DNA of 64,000 bases from Thermostichus lividus PCC 6715 (GCF_002754935.1 NZ_CP018092.1:2232001-2296000), one strand, 5' to 3'; shown: positions 21,351-30,493, counted from the first letter of the stretch. Notes: generated from the letters alone by a model not told the origin. Program-made: numbers and translations.

Positions 21351-21700
21351 CGAAAACGCCGTAAAGCCCCTGCCTTCAGGCATGGGGATATAAGGCGCAT
21401 GTTGTGTTATCGAAAATTTTAGGCCTAAAAACTCGTCTTTTAGAGTGGTTTTAGATTAAACTAAAACCAGAGGTAAGGGTAATCAACCTCTCTAAAAACC
21501 CAATAGCCTAACGGCTAGAAAACAACCTAAGTTTTTTTGGTTGGTTTAACAGTACCTTTGGGCAAAAGGGAACTGCCCCGCAAGGGGGAACGCTTGGGGA
21601 GATAAGCACCGCTGTCGTAGCAGGACAACCTGATGCGATAGGTGCTGTCGCAGAACCAAGAACAAGAATCCCCTGCCTTTAGGCATGGGGAGTATGTCAA
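21351..21700 (+). mobile_element. IS608-like non-autonomous element (MITE), family B copy 1
   Basis: A 350-bp element preceded by TTAC (21347-21350) and ending in TCAA (21697-21700). Left hairpin CCCCTGCC-TTCA-GGCATGGGG is preceded by AAAG; right hairpin CCCCTGCC-TTTA-GGCATGGGG is preceded by GAAT. TTAC/AAAG and TCAA/GAAT are the cleavage and guide tetranucleotides of IS608, and each hairpin has an unpaired base in the stem. About 300 bp are shared with 59759-60109. The segment from about 21548 resembles the tnpB 3' end and omega-RNA region; no transposase is encoded. It lies 37 bp upstream of the TPS/CHAT start codon and could affect its promoter. Confidence 0.85.
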
Positions 21701-21844
21701 AGATGGCGAAATACTAATCTCCAATAGTTTCGGTTGATCACCGGAACAGGGCACAGCGTTACCCTTGCTAAAGGTGGCGCGTAAGTATGTGCGCAAATAT
21801 CCAAAGGTAGGGAGACTGCTTGAAACTGCACTGCTACAGTAGGC

Positions 21845-23477
21845 ATGGCACAAACACAATTAGGTATTGTTGTTCAAGGCTCGTTGAGTCAAGGCTTAGA
21901 GGTTCGCCTCAGTGGCGATGTGGCTGTTGAAGAACTGCGGGTAGGGCAATTTCTGGTTGTGCAAGGCCGCCGCAATCGTTTTTTTTTGCCTCCTTACGGA
22001 TGTGGTTCTCGACACGGCTAATCCGCGTATCTTGCTAAATCCACCGGCGTTGGACGATACGTTTTTGCAAGAGGTGTTGGCGGGGACGGGTACCTTTGCC
22101 ACTCTCAGTCTGGCGCCGATGCTGATGATTGGCGAGGCGGGCAGTGATTTACTTCCGGTGAAAACCATTCCCGGTCATTTTAGCCCGGTTTATGAAGCGA
22201 GTGATCAGGACTTTCGTGCGGTCTTTGGCTGGGAGGGGGATCCACAGCGGCGCAATTTTGCCATTGGTTATCCCCTTGAGATGCAGGTGCCCATTTGCTT
22301 GGATTTGGATCGCTTTGTCGAGCGCAGTAATGGCGTTTTTGGTAAGTCGGGTACCGGAAAATCCTTTTTGACTCGCCTGCTCCTGTCGGGCATTATCCGC
22401 AAGCAGGCGGCGGTAAACCTCATTTTTGATATGCACTCGGAGTATGGCTGGGAAGCAACCTGCGAAGGCAAGCACTTTAGCACTGTCAAGGGTCTGCGGC
22501 AACTATTTCCTCACTGTGTGAAAATTTATACCTTAGACCCAGAGTCCACCCAGCGGCGGGGGGTGCGAGATGCCCAAGAGCTTTATATTGGTTTTGACCA
22601 AATTGAAGTCGAGGACCTTGCCCTTGTCCAAGCGGAGCTGAATCTGTCGGAAGCAAGTCTTGAAAATGCGATCATCCTGCGCAATGAATTTGGCAGAAGC
22701 TGGATTAGCCGTCTGCTGGGGATGACAAACCAAGAGATTCAAGAGTTTTGTGAAACCAAGATGGGCAGCAAAGCCTCGATTATGGCCTTGCAGCGTAAGC
22801 TCACGCGGCTGGAGCAACTGAAGTACCTACGCAATAGTTGTGCAAAGAACTATATTGGTCAAATTCTTGATACCCTTGCTGCTGGGCAGCATGTGGTTAT
22901 TGAGTTTGGCTCTCAAGCCAATATGCTCTCCTATATGTTGGCGACCAATATTATTGCGCGGCGAATTCACCATGCCTATGTGCAACAGTCCGAGGTCTTT
23001 TTGCAAACGAAAAACCCCAGCGATCGCCCCCATCAATTGGTGATTACCATTGAAGAAGCCCATCGCTTTTTAGACCCTGCCACAGTAAAGCAAACCATTT
23101 TTGGCACCATTGCCCGCGAAATGCGCAAGTACTTTGTCACCTTGCTCGTGGTGGATCAGCGCCCCTCTGGCATTGACAGTGAGATTATGTCCCAGATTGG
23201 CACCCGCATTACTGCTCTGCTTAACGATGAAAAGGATATTGAAGCTATTTTTACGGGGGTGGCAGGTTCTCAGCAATTGCGCTCTGTTTTAGCTAAACTC
23301 GACTCAAAGCAGCAGGCACTGGTGTTGGGTCATGCCGTGCCCATGCCAGTGGTGATCCAAACCCGTAGTTATGATGAAACCTTTTATGAAGAGATGGCGG
23401 ATATTCCTTGGCCAGAGTTACCCACACCGTTATTGTTAGAGGCGGCTCAAGCTGCTAAAGCTGACTTAGGTCTTTAA
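21845..23477 (+). CDS. HerA-like ATPase with N-terminal HAS-barrel, apparent frameshift in a T9 run
   Basis: Two frames form one protein of about 543 residues. The first (ATG 21845) gives MAQTQLGIVVQGSLSQGLEV, an N-terminal HAS-barrel-like strand set, and enters nine T at 21979-21987. With eight T it would continue as RNRFFCLLTDVVLD into the long second frame. That frame has Walker A GKSGTGKSF near residue 160, Walker B VITIEEAHRFLD near 395 and VVDQRPSG near 430, all typical of HerA/DUF87 translocases, which are hexameric DNA pumps usually paired with a nuclease. T9 could be read by transcriptional slippage, or be a mutation or an error. The NYN-domain gene starts 79 bp downstream on the same strand. 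Confidence 0.75.
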
Positions 23478-23556
23478 TTGACTCTTGGGGAGGTTGAGCA
23501 CACTGTACCTAGTGGCTCAGCGTCGAGAGAAACGGTTACGGTAAGATACAAAAAGT

Positions 23557-25167
23557 ATGAGATGGCAGCAGTGGTGCATACCTCCTCTAGGTGCGGTAGT
23601 CGCTGGTTCAGTGGCGATCGCCTTTGTGCGGCAACCCATGCCGATTGTAGCGGTGAGTTCTGCTGGTGCGTTGGTCGGCAGTTGGCTGAGCGATCGCCAA
23701 CGAACTCACGCCTCCGATTCAGCTATGCATACCTTTGAGATGGCCTTAGCCGCTGTTGAGCGCAAACTAGCTGATGTAGAAACTAAACTGGATCGTCTGC
23801 CTGCTTCTAGTGCAACCCGTCGCACAGCAATCTTTTATGATATTGAAAACCTGATTAAGGGCTACAACATTAGAACTTCTGATGTTGCCAAAATTTCTCT
23901 GAAGTCTATCCAAGAGCGCATTACTGAAGTCTATCCCATTGAGCGGGTACTGTTGCAGCGAGCCTATGCCAACTGGAGCGATACCCGCTTAGGCCCCCTA
24001 CGACGGGAAATGCACCAACTGGGAATTGAGCCCGTACAAGTCTTTGGATTTTCTTACGAAAATCGTAAAAATGCCGCTGATATTCAGTTGGCCATTGATG
24101 TGACCGATGCAATCTTCCAAGATCCGCAGCTAGACACCTTTGTGATTGTCTCTGGCGACGGCGGGTTTGGTTCCCTTGCTAAAAAACTGCGGCAGTACGG
24201 CAAAACCGTGATTGGCTGTGCCTACGAAGATGCGGCGGGCAAAAGCTTCCAAGCGATTTGTGATGTCTTTGTTCACATTCCAGACCCTACCCTAGCACGG
24301 CAGTCCGAACCGCCGTTGGCTGCACCTCCTGCGATTGCTAGTCCCCCTGTTCTCAAGGCGCTGCCTGCGGATCCAGATAATCAACGGCTTTGTCAGGCTC
24401 TCAGGGGCAGCGCTACCTGTCAAGCAGAAGGGGCGATCGCCAAAACCCGTGAAGTGCTTGAGTGGTACCGTCGCGATCCTCACTGTGCTGCTATGCTGCG
24501 GCAAGAGGGGCTAGCAATCAGTAAAGTTCAAGAAGCGGTGCAGGCGCTGCTACCCCAGTTTCATATCCTGCAACTGGGGATGGTTAAATTTTCGGAGTAT
24601 CTGCGTTACGTTTGCAAAAATACGGTGTTTTGTGTGTTTCATCTCCAGGGCAGCCCTAACCAACTGAAGCTAGGATTGCGCGAGTCTTTGCCCCCAGGGG
24701 CGATCGCCGTAGCCAACTTTGAGAAACGTCCGCTCCATAGCTTGGCCACCTATCGGGCACTATTGGCACAACAACGATGTACCTTAGCCCTCCCCGCTAC
24801 CTTTGCCGAGGTCTTGCCATGGTTGCTTCAGCACCGTGATGTGGCGGCTCAGTTACCAGAGCTTGCTGCCCTATTCCTCAAAACTACATCAACACAGCTA
24901 ACACCAAGCCACGTTGAAACGGCCTTAGTTAATTGTCAAGAGGCGGGTATTCTGGTGCCGGCGCCAGAAGGGGGCGATCGCTACTTTGTAGCTGCATCGA
25001 TTACCGATGAAGCTCAGTGCCAAGCGTCCTTACGACAGTGGATTGGTCAACTGCTTCAGCCTCATCTGCACCCCTTGCAAGAGCACCCAAAGCCAGAACT
25101 ATTAGAGGAACTCTTGCCGTTTAAGTCCCCGAAGCCGCCATCAGTGTCTAGCCAGCGTGAGAGCTAG
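23557..25167 (+). CDS. Membrane-anchored NYN-domain (PIN-like) nuclease with OST-HTH/LOTUS-like region
   Basis: A 536-residue protein. Residues 10-45 form one or two hydrophobic helices, then a short coiled region. The NYN domain spans about 88-250: FYDIENLIKG with a catalytic-type Asp, NAADIQLAIDVTDAI, and FVIVSGDGGFGSLAKKL, the acidic residues of PIN-like metal-dependent RNases. Residues about 285-370 (GAIAKTREVLEWYRRD... LQLGMVKFSEYLRYV) resemble an OST-HTH/LOTUS winged helix, often RNA-binding. The Ala/Pro-rich stretch at 255-280 is a linker. Start ATG 23557. It lies between the HerA-like gene and birA, whose ATG follows its stop directly. Target RNA is unknown. Confidence 0.78.
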   Translation: MRWQQWCIPPLGAVVAGSVAIAFVRQPMPIVAVSSAGALVGSWLSDRQRTHASDSAMHTFEMALAAVERKLADVETKLDRLPASSATRRTAIFYDIENLIKGYNIRTSDVAKISLKSIQERITEVYPIERVLLQRAYANWSDTRLGPLRREMHQLGIEPVQVFGFSYENRKNAADIQLAIDVTDAIFQDPQLDTFVIVSGDGGFGSLAKKLRQYGKTVIGCAYEDAAGKSFQAICDVFVHIPDPTLARQSEPPLAAPPAIASPPVLKALPADPDNQRLCQALRGSATCQAEGAIAKTREVLEWYRRDPHCAAMLRQEGLAISKVQEAVQALLPQFHILQLGMVKFSEYLRYVCKNTVFCVFHLQGSPNQLKLGLRESLPPGAIAVANFEKRPLHSLATYRALLAQQRCTLALPATFAEVLPWLLQHRDVAAQLPELAALFLKTTSTQLTPSHVETALVNCQEAGILVPAPEGGDRYFVAASITDEAQCQASLRQWIGQLLQPHLHPLQEHPKPELLEELLPFKSPKPPSVSSQRES

Positions 25168-25884
25168 ATGAGTCAGCCCCTCCCCCCGTGGTTGACTTGG
25201 TTAGAGACCTGCGACAGTACGAATACGTGGGCATTGCGCCATGCCAATAGTCTCTATCACGGCCAAGTTATTTATACCCGCAATCAAACCCACGGTCGCG
25301 GCCAGTATGGACGACAGTGGCGCTCAGGAGGTTTTACTGCCTCCTTTGTGGTGACCGCCTCTCCAGCGATCGTTGCCCCCAGCTTGGTGGCGGGGTTAGC
25401 AGTCGTGCAGGCGGTTGAATCTGTGGTGCCCTCGTTGCGGCAGCAGCTACAACTCAAGTGGCCTAACGATGTTATGGCCCAGGGGAAAAAATTAGCGGGT
25501 CTTCTGTGTGAGCACCATCAAGGATGGCTAGTGGTCGGGGTTGGTCTTAACCTCAGCAAAGATGAGCTGCCGCAAGCCATTAGTTTGCAAACCCTAGTGG
25601 CCGAAGCAACCGCAGTACCGACGGAACTAGACTTGTTAATGGCCATTCGCGAGGAACTGTTATGGTGTTGGGAGAGTTCCATCGACTGGTTGAGCGCCGT
25701 GAGTCAGCGGGACTTTTTGCGGGGTCGCGCCATTAAAGTTACAGAGGTCACACAACAACAGAAGATAGCCCCCGCTCTGTGGCAAGGAGAAGGCGCTGGC
25801 ATCAATACCAAGGGTCATCTACAGTTGCGGTTGGCCGGTGGTGAGGTCGTTACGGTTGCCAGTGGTCATATAATTTACGAGTAA
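25168..25884 (+). CDS. birA: Biotin--[acetyl-CoA-carboxylase] ligase
   Basis: A 238-residue enzyme that activates biotin with ATP and attaches it to the carboxyl carrier protein of acetyl-CoA carboxylase. Motifs are CDSTNTWAL near residue 12, the biotinyl-AMP loop GRGQYGRQW near 40 and LKWPNDVM near 93. It lacks the N-terminal DNA-binding domain of E. coli BirA, so it is a catalytic-only form, normal for cyanobacteria. The ATG directly abuts the stop of the NYN gene, implying translational coupling. Confidence 0.92.
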   Translation: MSQPLPPWLTWLETCDSTNTWALRHANSLYHGQVIYTRNQTHGRGQYGRQWRSGGFTASFVVTASPAIVAPSLVAGLAVVQAVESVVPSLRQQLQLKWPNDVMAQGKKLAGLLCEHHQGWLVVGVGLNLSKDELPQAISLQTLVAEATAVPTELDLLMAIREELLWCWESSIDWLSAVSQRDFLRGRAIKVTEVTQQQKIAPALWQGEGAGINTKGHLQLRLAGGEVVTVASGHIIYE

Positions 25885-25920
25885 TTTACGAGGCGTTGTG
25901 GCATGATTAGGAAAACGGTC

Positions 25921-25963
25921 AGAGCTACCTAGTCTTGGTATTAAGCTTTAACCTTGTAGCTCT
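25921..25963. terminator. Possible stem-loop after birA
   Basis: AGAGCTAC at 25921-25928 and its complement GTAGCTCT at 25956-25963 could form an 8-bp stem 37 bp after birA. No T-run follows, so termination is a guess; it may also be an end of the degraded insertion sequence that follows. Confidence 0.3.
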
Positions 25964-26012
25964 CGGGCTTCGCGATCGGAATCATGCAGTTGAGCGCAGC
26001 ACATTTGACGAC

Positions 26013-26210
26013 ATGACGCGAGTTGAGGGAGAAAACACGCGATTTCGACACTATCTTGCTTGGTTGCATCGGAAGACATTGTGCTAGTCCAAGTCCCTAG
26101 ACATGCTGAAGCACCCAATTCGATTGCTACGTCAGTCCCTCAAATTCCGTGATGTGCCCATCTTACAGGAAATCATGTTCCTATTCAGCAACGCCGCAAA
26201 GGCTATATAG
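26013..26210 (+). pseudogene. IS1-family transposase fragment, C-terminal part
   Basis: The frame reads MTRVEGENTRFRHYLAWLHR, KTLC, stop (TAG 26085-26087), then SKSLDMLKHPIRLL and LKFRDVPI in the same frame. As I remember it, the C-terminus of cyanobacterial IS1-type transposases runs TRVEGENTRLRHYLARLHR..KTLCYSKS..MLK.., with the catalytic Glu in VEGEN. Here the Tyr codon has become a stop and the N-terminal half is absent. It overlaps the 3' end of the convergent AI-2E gene by a few bases. The rest of the 318-bp gap between birA and that gene shows nothing else. Confidence 0.6.
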
Positions 26211-27294
26211 GAGGTGCTTCACTGGGGTCTGTTAACACTGCTGCTTCAGCCCGAGTTGACGCATCGGGTTGCTCCGCCTGCCAGCAATCGAGAATGTCCT
26301 TAAGAACAATTTCACTAAACCATATCTGGCCAACAATGACTAAGGGCAAGGCCAAAAGTAAGCCTAGAAAACCAAAGAAAATGGCAAAGACAATTTGTGA
26401 GACTAGGGTCACAGCAGGGAGTAAATCCACCTGTTTTGCCATGACGAGGGGCACAAGAAGGTACTGTTCTAGTTGCTGAATGACAATGTAGGCCGCCAGT
26501 ACAGCAGCGGCTCGCCATGGCTCGTCAATAAAGGCGATGATCATTGGTGGAATCACACTTAAGGCTGGGCCAATATTAGGGATTGCCTCAAGCAGTCCGG
26601 CTAAGAAGGCGTTCGCTAAGACTAAGCGCACCCCTAGCAGGGCTAGTACTAGACCACTAACTACGCCAATCACAAGCATATTTAGGCCTGTTCCTGCTAG
26701 CCATGCCAGCAATGCCTGCTCGCTTTGGGTGAGAATTGCATTAATGCGAGAGCGGTAAAACGCGGGAAAGAGGCGTACAAAGCCGTTGCGATAGGGCTGG
26801 GGATTGATCACCAGCATCACCGTTAGCACAAGAACCAAAAGGGTATTCAACAACACCGCTAAGGTATTGGAAAAAAGGGCAAAGAAGTTATTAAAAATGC
26901 GGTCTAGAAACGGCTCCAGTTGAGTGACAAGGCGGTTTAACAAGGGAGTATCATCCAACCCCGTATTCGGTAGCATATGATTCATGTCGTCGAGCCATTG
27001 CTCTACCCGTCCCAAGCCCTTGGGAATGAGCACGCCTAACTGCTGTGCTTCTTGGAGAAAGGGGGGAATGATAATTAGAAAGAAGCCAGCAATGAGGAAA
27101 AAACTGAGGCTAATACTGATGGCGATCGCCCGACCTCTGCGGAACCCTAAGCGTTGCAAATGCAGTTGGAACCAGTTGAGGGCAGTTGCTAGTACCACCG
27201 CCAAAAAAACCAACAATAGTACTTGGCGGATCTCCCAGAGGATGTATAGGCATACCCCCAAGACCAGTAAGCCAATCCATTGGCCGAATGTCAC
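26203..27294 (-). CDS. AI-2E family membrane transporter
   Basis: A 363-residue integral membrane protein with about eight hydrophobic helices in the AI-2E/PerM/TqsA pattern: two N-terminal helices, a soluble segment (about 85-150), then a bundle including the conserved GLLEAIPNIGPALSVIPP near 245 and LVPLVMAKQVDLLPAVTL near 290. Family members export or conduct small molecules, and some are Na+/H+ antiporters; the substrate here cannot be told. There is no upstream ATG. GTG 27294 has AGGA upstream and gives the family-like VTFGQWIGLLV start; TTG 27318 is the alternative. Confidence 0.8.
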   Translation of the reverse strand: MTFGQWIGLLVLGVCLYILWEIRQVLLLVFLAVVLATALNWFQLHLQRLGFRRGRAIAISISLSFFLIAGFFLIIIPPFLQEAQQLGVLIPKGLGRVEQWLDDMNHMLPNTGLDDTPLLNRLVTQLEPFLDRIFNNFFALFSNTLAVLLNTLLVLVLTVMLVINPQPYRNGFVRLFPAFYRSRINAILTQSEQALLAWLAGTGLNMLVIGVVSGLVLALLGVRLVLANAFLAGLLEAIPNIGPALSVIPPMIIAFIDEPWRAAAVLAAYIVIQQLEQYLLVPLVMAKQVDLLPAVTLVSQIVFAIFFGFLGLLLALPLVIVGQIWFSEIVLKDILDCWQAEQPDASTRAEAAVLTDPSEAPPI

Positions 27295-27414
27295 AGTTTT
27301 GCTTCCTAACGGGGTCAACTGCTAATCATAATCTAGACCAATCTACTCTAAAGACGATGCAGCTTAGAGGCGCATCGCTCACGGCAAGATTTGCCAGCTA
27401 CCGGATGGGGTAGT

Positions 27415-28116
27415 TCATCCATACTCTGCCTCAATAATCCGCCAGCGAATGGATACAACCCCTGGCTCAAGGCTCAGGCGACTGACGATTTGCTCTAGTC
27501 GTTCGTCGTTCCGCTCTTGAGTGGTGAGCTCGGCCTGTACCTGAACATAGTCTGGTTTATCTTCCAAATCTTCGCTAAACAGCGATCGCAGCGTGAGTTT
27601 AGTATTACCGATGGATTGCAAAAATAACGCACGGATCAAGGCTTCGCTCTGGCTATGGCAGATCACATCGCAGCGATAGCACAGTTCTAACTCTGTGCCC
27701 TTGAGGGGTTGTTGGTTAATCCGATAGCCTAGGGGACGCAATACTAAGTTAGCGGCCAAGACGGCGATCGCCCCTAACGTTGCCTGATAGAGCAAACCAG
27801 CTCCACTCAGTGATCCCACTGCCGCTGCGCACCACAGCGTTGCCGCTGTGTTTAGCCCCCGCACAGACAGTCCTTCCCGTAGGATGACACCACCGCCCAA
27901 AAAACCAATCCCCGAAACAACTTGCGCTGCCACCCGAGTGGGGCTGGCATCTCCGGGCGTGAGTGCCGAGAGCATCACAAAGAGAGCCGCCCCCGTCGCT
28001 ACAAGGGTATTGGTGCGCAACCCTGCCATGCGTTGTCGCCATTGCCGCTCTAGACCTAGAGCTGCCCCTAGGCAGAACGCCACGACAAGACGCACGATAA
28101 AATCAGTAGTTGTCAT
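27415..28116 (-). CDS. MgtC/SapB family membrane protein
   Basis: A 233-residue protein. The N-terminal half has four to five hydrophobic helices with the MgtC signature ALGLERQWRQRMAGLRTNTLVATGAALFVMLS near residue 20 and GIGFLGGGVILREG near 70. The C-terminal soluble half (about 150-233) resembles an ACT-like regulatory domain. MgtC proteins take part in magnesium-limitation survival and inhibit F-ATPase in some bacteria; the role in cyanobacteria is not established. Start ATG 28116. A long leader with two possible small ORFs lies upstream. Confidence 0.85.
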   Translation of the reverse strand: MTTTDFIVRLVVAFCLGAALGLERQWRQRMAGLRTNTLVATGAALFVMLSALTPGDASPTRVAAQVVSGIGFLGGGVILREGLSVRGLNTAATLWCAAAVGSLSGAGLLYQATLGAIAVLAANLVLRPLGYRINQQPLKGTELELCYRCDVICHSQSEALIRALFLQSIGNTKLTLRSLFSEDLEDKPDYVQVQAELTTQERNDERLEQIVSRLSLEPGVVSIRWRIIEAEYG

Positions 28117-28119
28117 GGA

Positions 28120-28215
28120 TCAAGCCGATATGCCAAGGAACAGGCTGACAAGATAAAAGTACAACAGTAACCCCGTAAAGTCCTTGATGGTTGTGATAAA
28201 AATTGCCACAGCCAC
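28120..28215 (-). CDS. Possible 31-residue membrane peptide upstream of mgtC-like gene
   Basis: A GTG-started frame (28215, or 28230 for 36 residues) encodes an almost wholly hydrophobic peptide with FITTIKDFTGLLLYFYLVSL, ending 3 bp before the mgtC-like ATG. GAGGAG precedes the start. Small membrane peptides next to magnesium genes are known in enterobacteria (for example MgtR), but no sequence likeness is claimed. It may be only a short chance frame. Confidence 0.25.
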   Translation of the reverse strand: MAVAIFITTIKDFTGLLLYFYLVSLFLGISA

Positions 28216-28323
28216 AACGGCTTCCAGCACCTCCTCAAAAAGCTATGGAATGGCCTGAGATTGACCAGCCAAGATACGACAATCCAAGGGAACGTACTTA
28301 TCGCAGAGGATAGTGCGCATGAT

Positions 28324-28458
28324 TCATCTCCGTATTGCAGTGAACCTGCTGCTGATCTGAGCGATCGCCCCGTGAATACCGCTCCATCTATGGCAGGGGT
28401 CTTCGTTAGCAGGAATGGATTCTTGAGAAGCAACACTTTGGTTACTACTAGAATCCAT
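28324..28458 (-). CDS. Possible 44-residue small ORF in the leader of the mgtC-like gene
   Basis: ATG 28458 is preceded by AGGAG at a normal distance and opens a 44-codon frame starting MDSSSNQSVASQESIPANED and ending in Arg-Arg before TGA. I do not recognise it. Its good ribosome site and position about 200 bp before the mgtC-like gene allow either a small protein or a leader peptide. The 489-bp gap between the mgtC-like gene and the divergent permease holds nothing else I can name. Confidence 0.3.
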   Translation of the reverse strand: MDSSSNQSVASQESIPANEDPCHRWSGIHGAIAQISSRFTAIRR

Positions 28459-28605
28459 ACGTGGTTTCTCCTAAGGTCTAAAATGGCAGTAGTTGGCGTT
28501 AACCCCCTTAATGCCATGGCATAGTATAAATACTGTTGCCAACGTTGTCAATGTTATTTGCGCTACATTGAGTGCAGTAACCGGAACCCGTGAGTCAAAG
28601 GCAAC

Positions 28606-29823
28606 ATGGATATTGGTGAAAGTATTCGCATGGCGATCGCCACCCTCAAGGCCAACCGCCTGCGCAGTGGTCTAACCATGCTGGGCATTATGATTGGCAA
28701 TGCTGCGGTCATTGCGATGGTGGGGGTGGGGCAAGGAGCACAGCGGTATGCAGCAGGACAGTTTGAGTCCCTCGGCCCAAATACGCTATTTATTGTGCCG
28801 GGAACCCCCCAAGCCCGTAACCGTACCTTTGAAGTGCCGCAAACCCTTGTGCTAGAGGATGCCAAGGCGATCGCCACGCAAATTCCCACCGTGGCTGAAG
28901 TCGCTCCCCAAATTCAAGTGCAACAGCGCATCACCTATCGTGGGCGCAATACGAACGCCCTGATTGTGGGCACCACCCCCACCTTTCCCTCGGTACGCAA
29001 CTTTACTGTTGAGCGGGGACGGTTTATTTCCGACCAAGATTTGGAGCGGCATCGGCGGGTGGTGATTTTGGGATCCGACCTAGCCAAAAAGCTATTTATT
29101 AACGAAAACCCTATTGGACAACAGGTTCGCATTAAAAATCTGTCCTTTGAAGTCATCGGGGTAATGGCAGAAAAGGGAGCCTTTCTTGGGAATAACCAAG
29201 ATGAAGCCGCCTACATTCCTATTACGACGATGGCCTCACGGATTGTTGGCCAGCGATCGCCCTATGGTATTTCCTTAACCTTTATTTCTGTATCGGCGCG
29301 GGATGAGCAAAGTATTGATGCCGCAAAGTTCCAGATTACTAACCTGCTGCGCCTGCGGCACCAAATTGTGGATGAGGATGACTTTACCATCCAAACCCAA
29401 AAAGAAGCCCTGCAAATCATTGGGAACATTAGCAATGCCCTCACCCTGATGCTGGCGGCGATCGCCGGCATTTCTCTGCTGGTGGGCGGGATTGGCATTA
29501 TGAACATCATGCTGGTTTCAGTGACAGAACGCACCCAAGAAATTGGCCTCCGTAAAGCCATTGGTGCCACACAGCGGGATATTCTGGCACAGTTTATGAT
29601 TGAGGCCATTATCCTCTCGGCTCTAGGGGGCTTACTGGGAACCGGGCTAGGGGTGGGTGGTGTGCTCTTGGTGGCTGCCCTCACACCCCTAGAGGCAGGT
29701 GTTGCCCCCGTCGCTGTTGTCTTAGCCGTTGGCGTCTCCGGCAGTATCGGTCTATTTTTTGGGGTCGTTCCCGCCCAACGCGCCGCCCAGCTTGACCCCA
29801 TTGTGGCCTTACGAAGTGCCTAG
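28606..29823 (+). CDS. MacB-type ABC transporter permease
   Basis: A 405-residue inner-membrane protein with the MacB/FtsX fold: helix near residue 20-45 (LRSGLTMLGIMIGNAAVIAMVGVG), a large periplasmic domain (about 50-270), then three C-terminal helices with GGIGIMNIMLVSVTERTQEIGLRKAIGA near 300, the conserved MacB_PCD/FtsX block. It has no ATPase domain and none is adjacent, so the partner must be elsewhere. Family members move peptides, lipoproteins or antibiotics, or act as mechanotransmitters. Start ATG 28606. Confidence 0.85.
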   Translation: MDIGESIRMAIATLKANRLRSGLTMLGIMIGNAAVIAMVGVGQGAQRYAAGQFESLGPNTLFIVPGTPQARNRTFEVPQTLVLEDAKAIATQIPTVAEVAPQIQVQQRITYRGRNTNALIVGTTPTFPSVRNFTVERGRFISDQDLERHRRVVILGSDLAKKLFINENPIGQQVRIKNLSFEVIGVMAEKGAFLGNNQDEAAYIPITTMASRIVGQRSPYGISLTFISVSARDEQSIDAAKFQITNLLRLRHQIVDEDDFTIQTQKEALQIIGNISNALTLMLAAIAGISLLVGGIGIMNIMLVSVTERTQEIGLRKAIGATQRDILAQFMIEAIILSALGGLLGTGLGVGGVLLVAALTPLEAGVAPVAVVLAVGVSGSIGLFFGVVPAQRAAQLDPIVALRSA

Positions 29824-29904
29824 GCTCTCTATTAGAAGCCGCAAAGGAGCCGATGGTTCAGCGTAGCTAGTGTCTTGGCATAGTATTTGAGATCATCGCA
29901 CTGC

Positions 29905-30462
29905 CTAACCTACTGCGGTAGTACCTTGCGGCTCTGAGGTCAGCATTGTCATCACGAACTTGAGAATTTTAGCCACACTCTCGTCAATACTTTCCAGATG
30001 GGTGCAGCATTCAACATCTGGATGGAGGGGGGGTTCGTAGGGATCATCAATTCCCGTAAAGTTGCGAATTTCCCCAGCCCGCGCCCGTTTGTATAGCCCT
30101 TTCACATCCCGCTGTTCACACACCATCAGGGGGGCGTTGACAAACACTTCCACAAAGCGACCAATTTTAGCCCGCACCTCCTCCCGTACCTCGCGGTAAG
30201 GGGAAATGGCCGAGACAATGACAATCACCCCATGCCGGGTGAGCAGTTCAGCCACAAAGCCAATCCGGCGAATATTTTCATCTCGGTCCTCTTTAGAAAA
30301 TCCCAGCCCCTTGGTCAAGTGTTGACGGATAATATCGCCATCCAACATCTCGACAGGATAGCCTGCTTCGCAAAGATGTTTGAAAACGTAGTGGGCAAGG
30401 GTTGTCTTACCCGCCCCAGAGAGACCGGTGAACCACACCGTTAAACCTTGGCGTTGTGTCAT
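29905..30462 (-). CDS. cysC: Adenylylsulfate kinase
   Basis: A 185-residue enzyme that phosphorylates adenosine 5'-phosphosulfate to PAPS in sulfate assimilation. The P-loop [11 protein letters not shown] is at about 13, [27 protein letters not shown] near 40 is the APS-kinase signature, and [12 protein letters not shown] and [10 protein letters not shown] are also present. Length is typical of the stand-alone enzyme. The start is ATG 30462. It lies 31 bp downstream of dnaE-N on the same strand but has no functional link to it. Confidence 0.95.
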   Translation of the reverse strand: MTQRQGLTVWFTGLSGAGKTTLAHYVFKHLCEAGYPVEMLDGDIIRQHLTKGLGFSKEDRDENIRRIGFVAELLTRHGVIVIVSAISPYREVREEVRAKIGRFVEVFVNAPLMVCEQRDVKGLYKRARAGEIRNFTGIDDPYEPPLHPDVECCTHLESIDESVAKILKFVMTMLTSEPQGTTAVG

Positions 30463-30493
30463 AGGTTAGGTACAAAGTGAGATTTGAGCTATT

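Noticed and set aside
21527-21859. 110-codon minus-strand frame across the MITE
   Set aside because: It runs through the transposon end and into unrelated flank; the shared part is better explained as non-coding element sequence.
28113-28517. 134-codon minus-strand frame upstream of the mgtC-like gene
   Set aside because: It overlaps the mgtC-like start, has no ribosome site and no recognisable protein pattern; two shorter frames with better starts lie in the same spacer.
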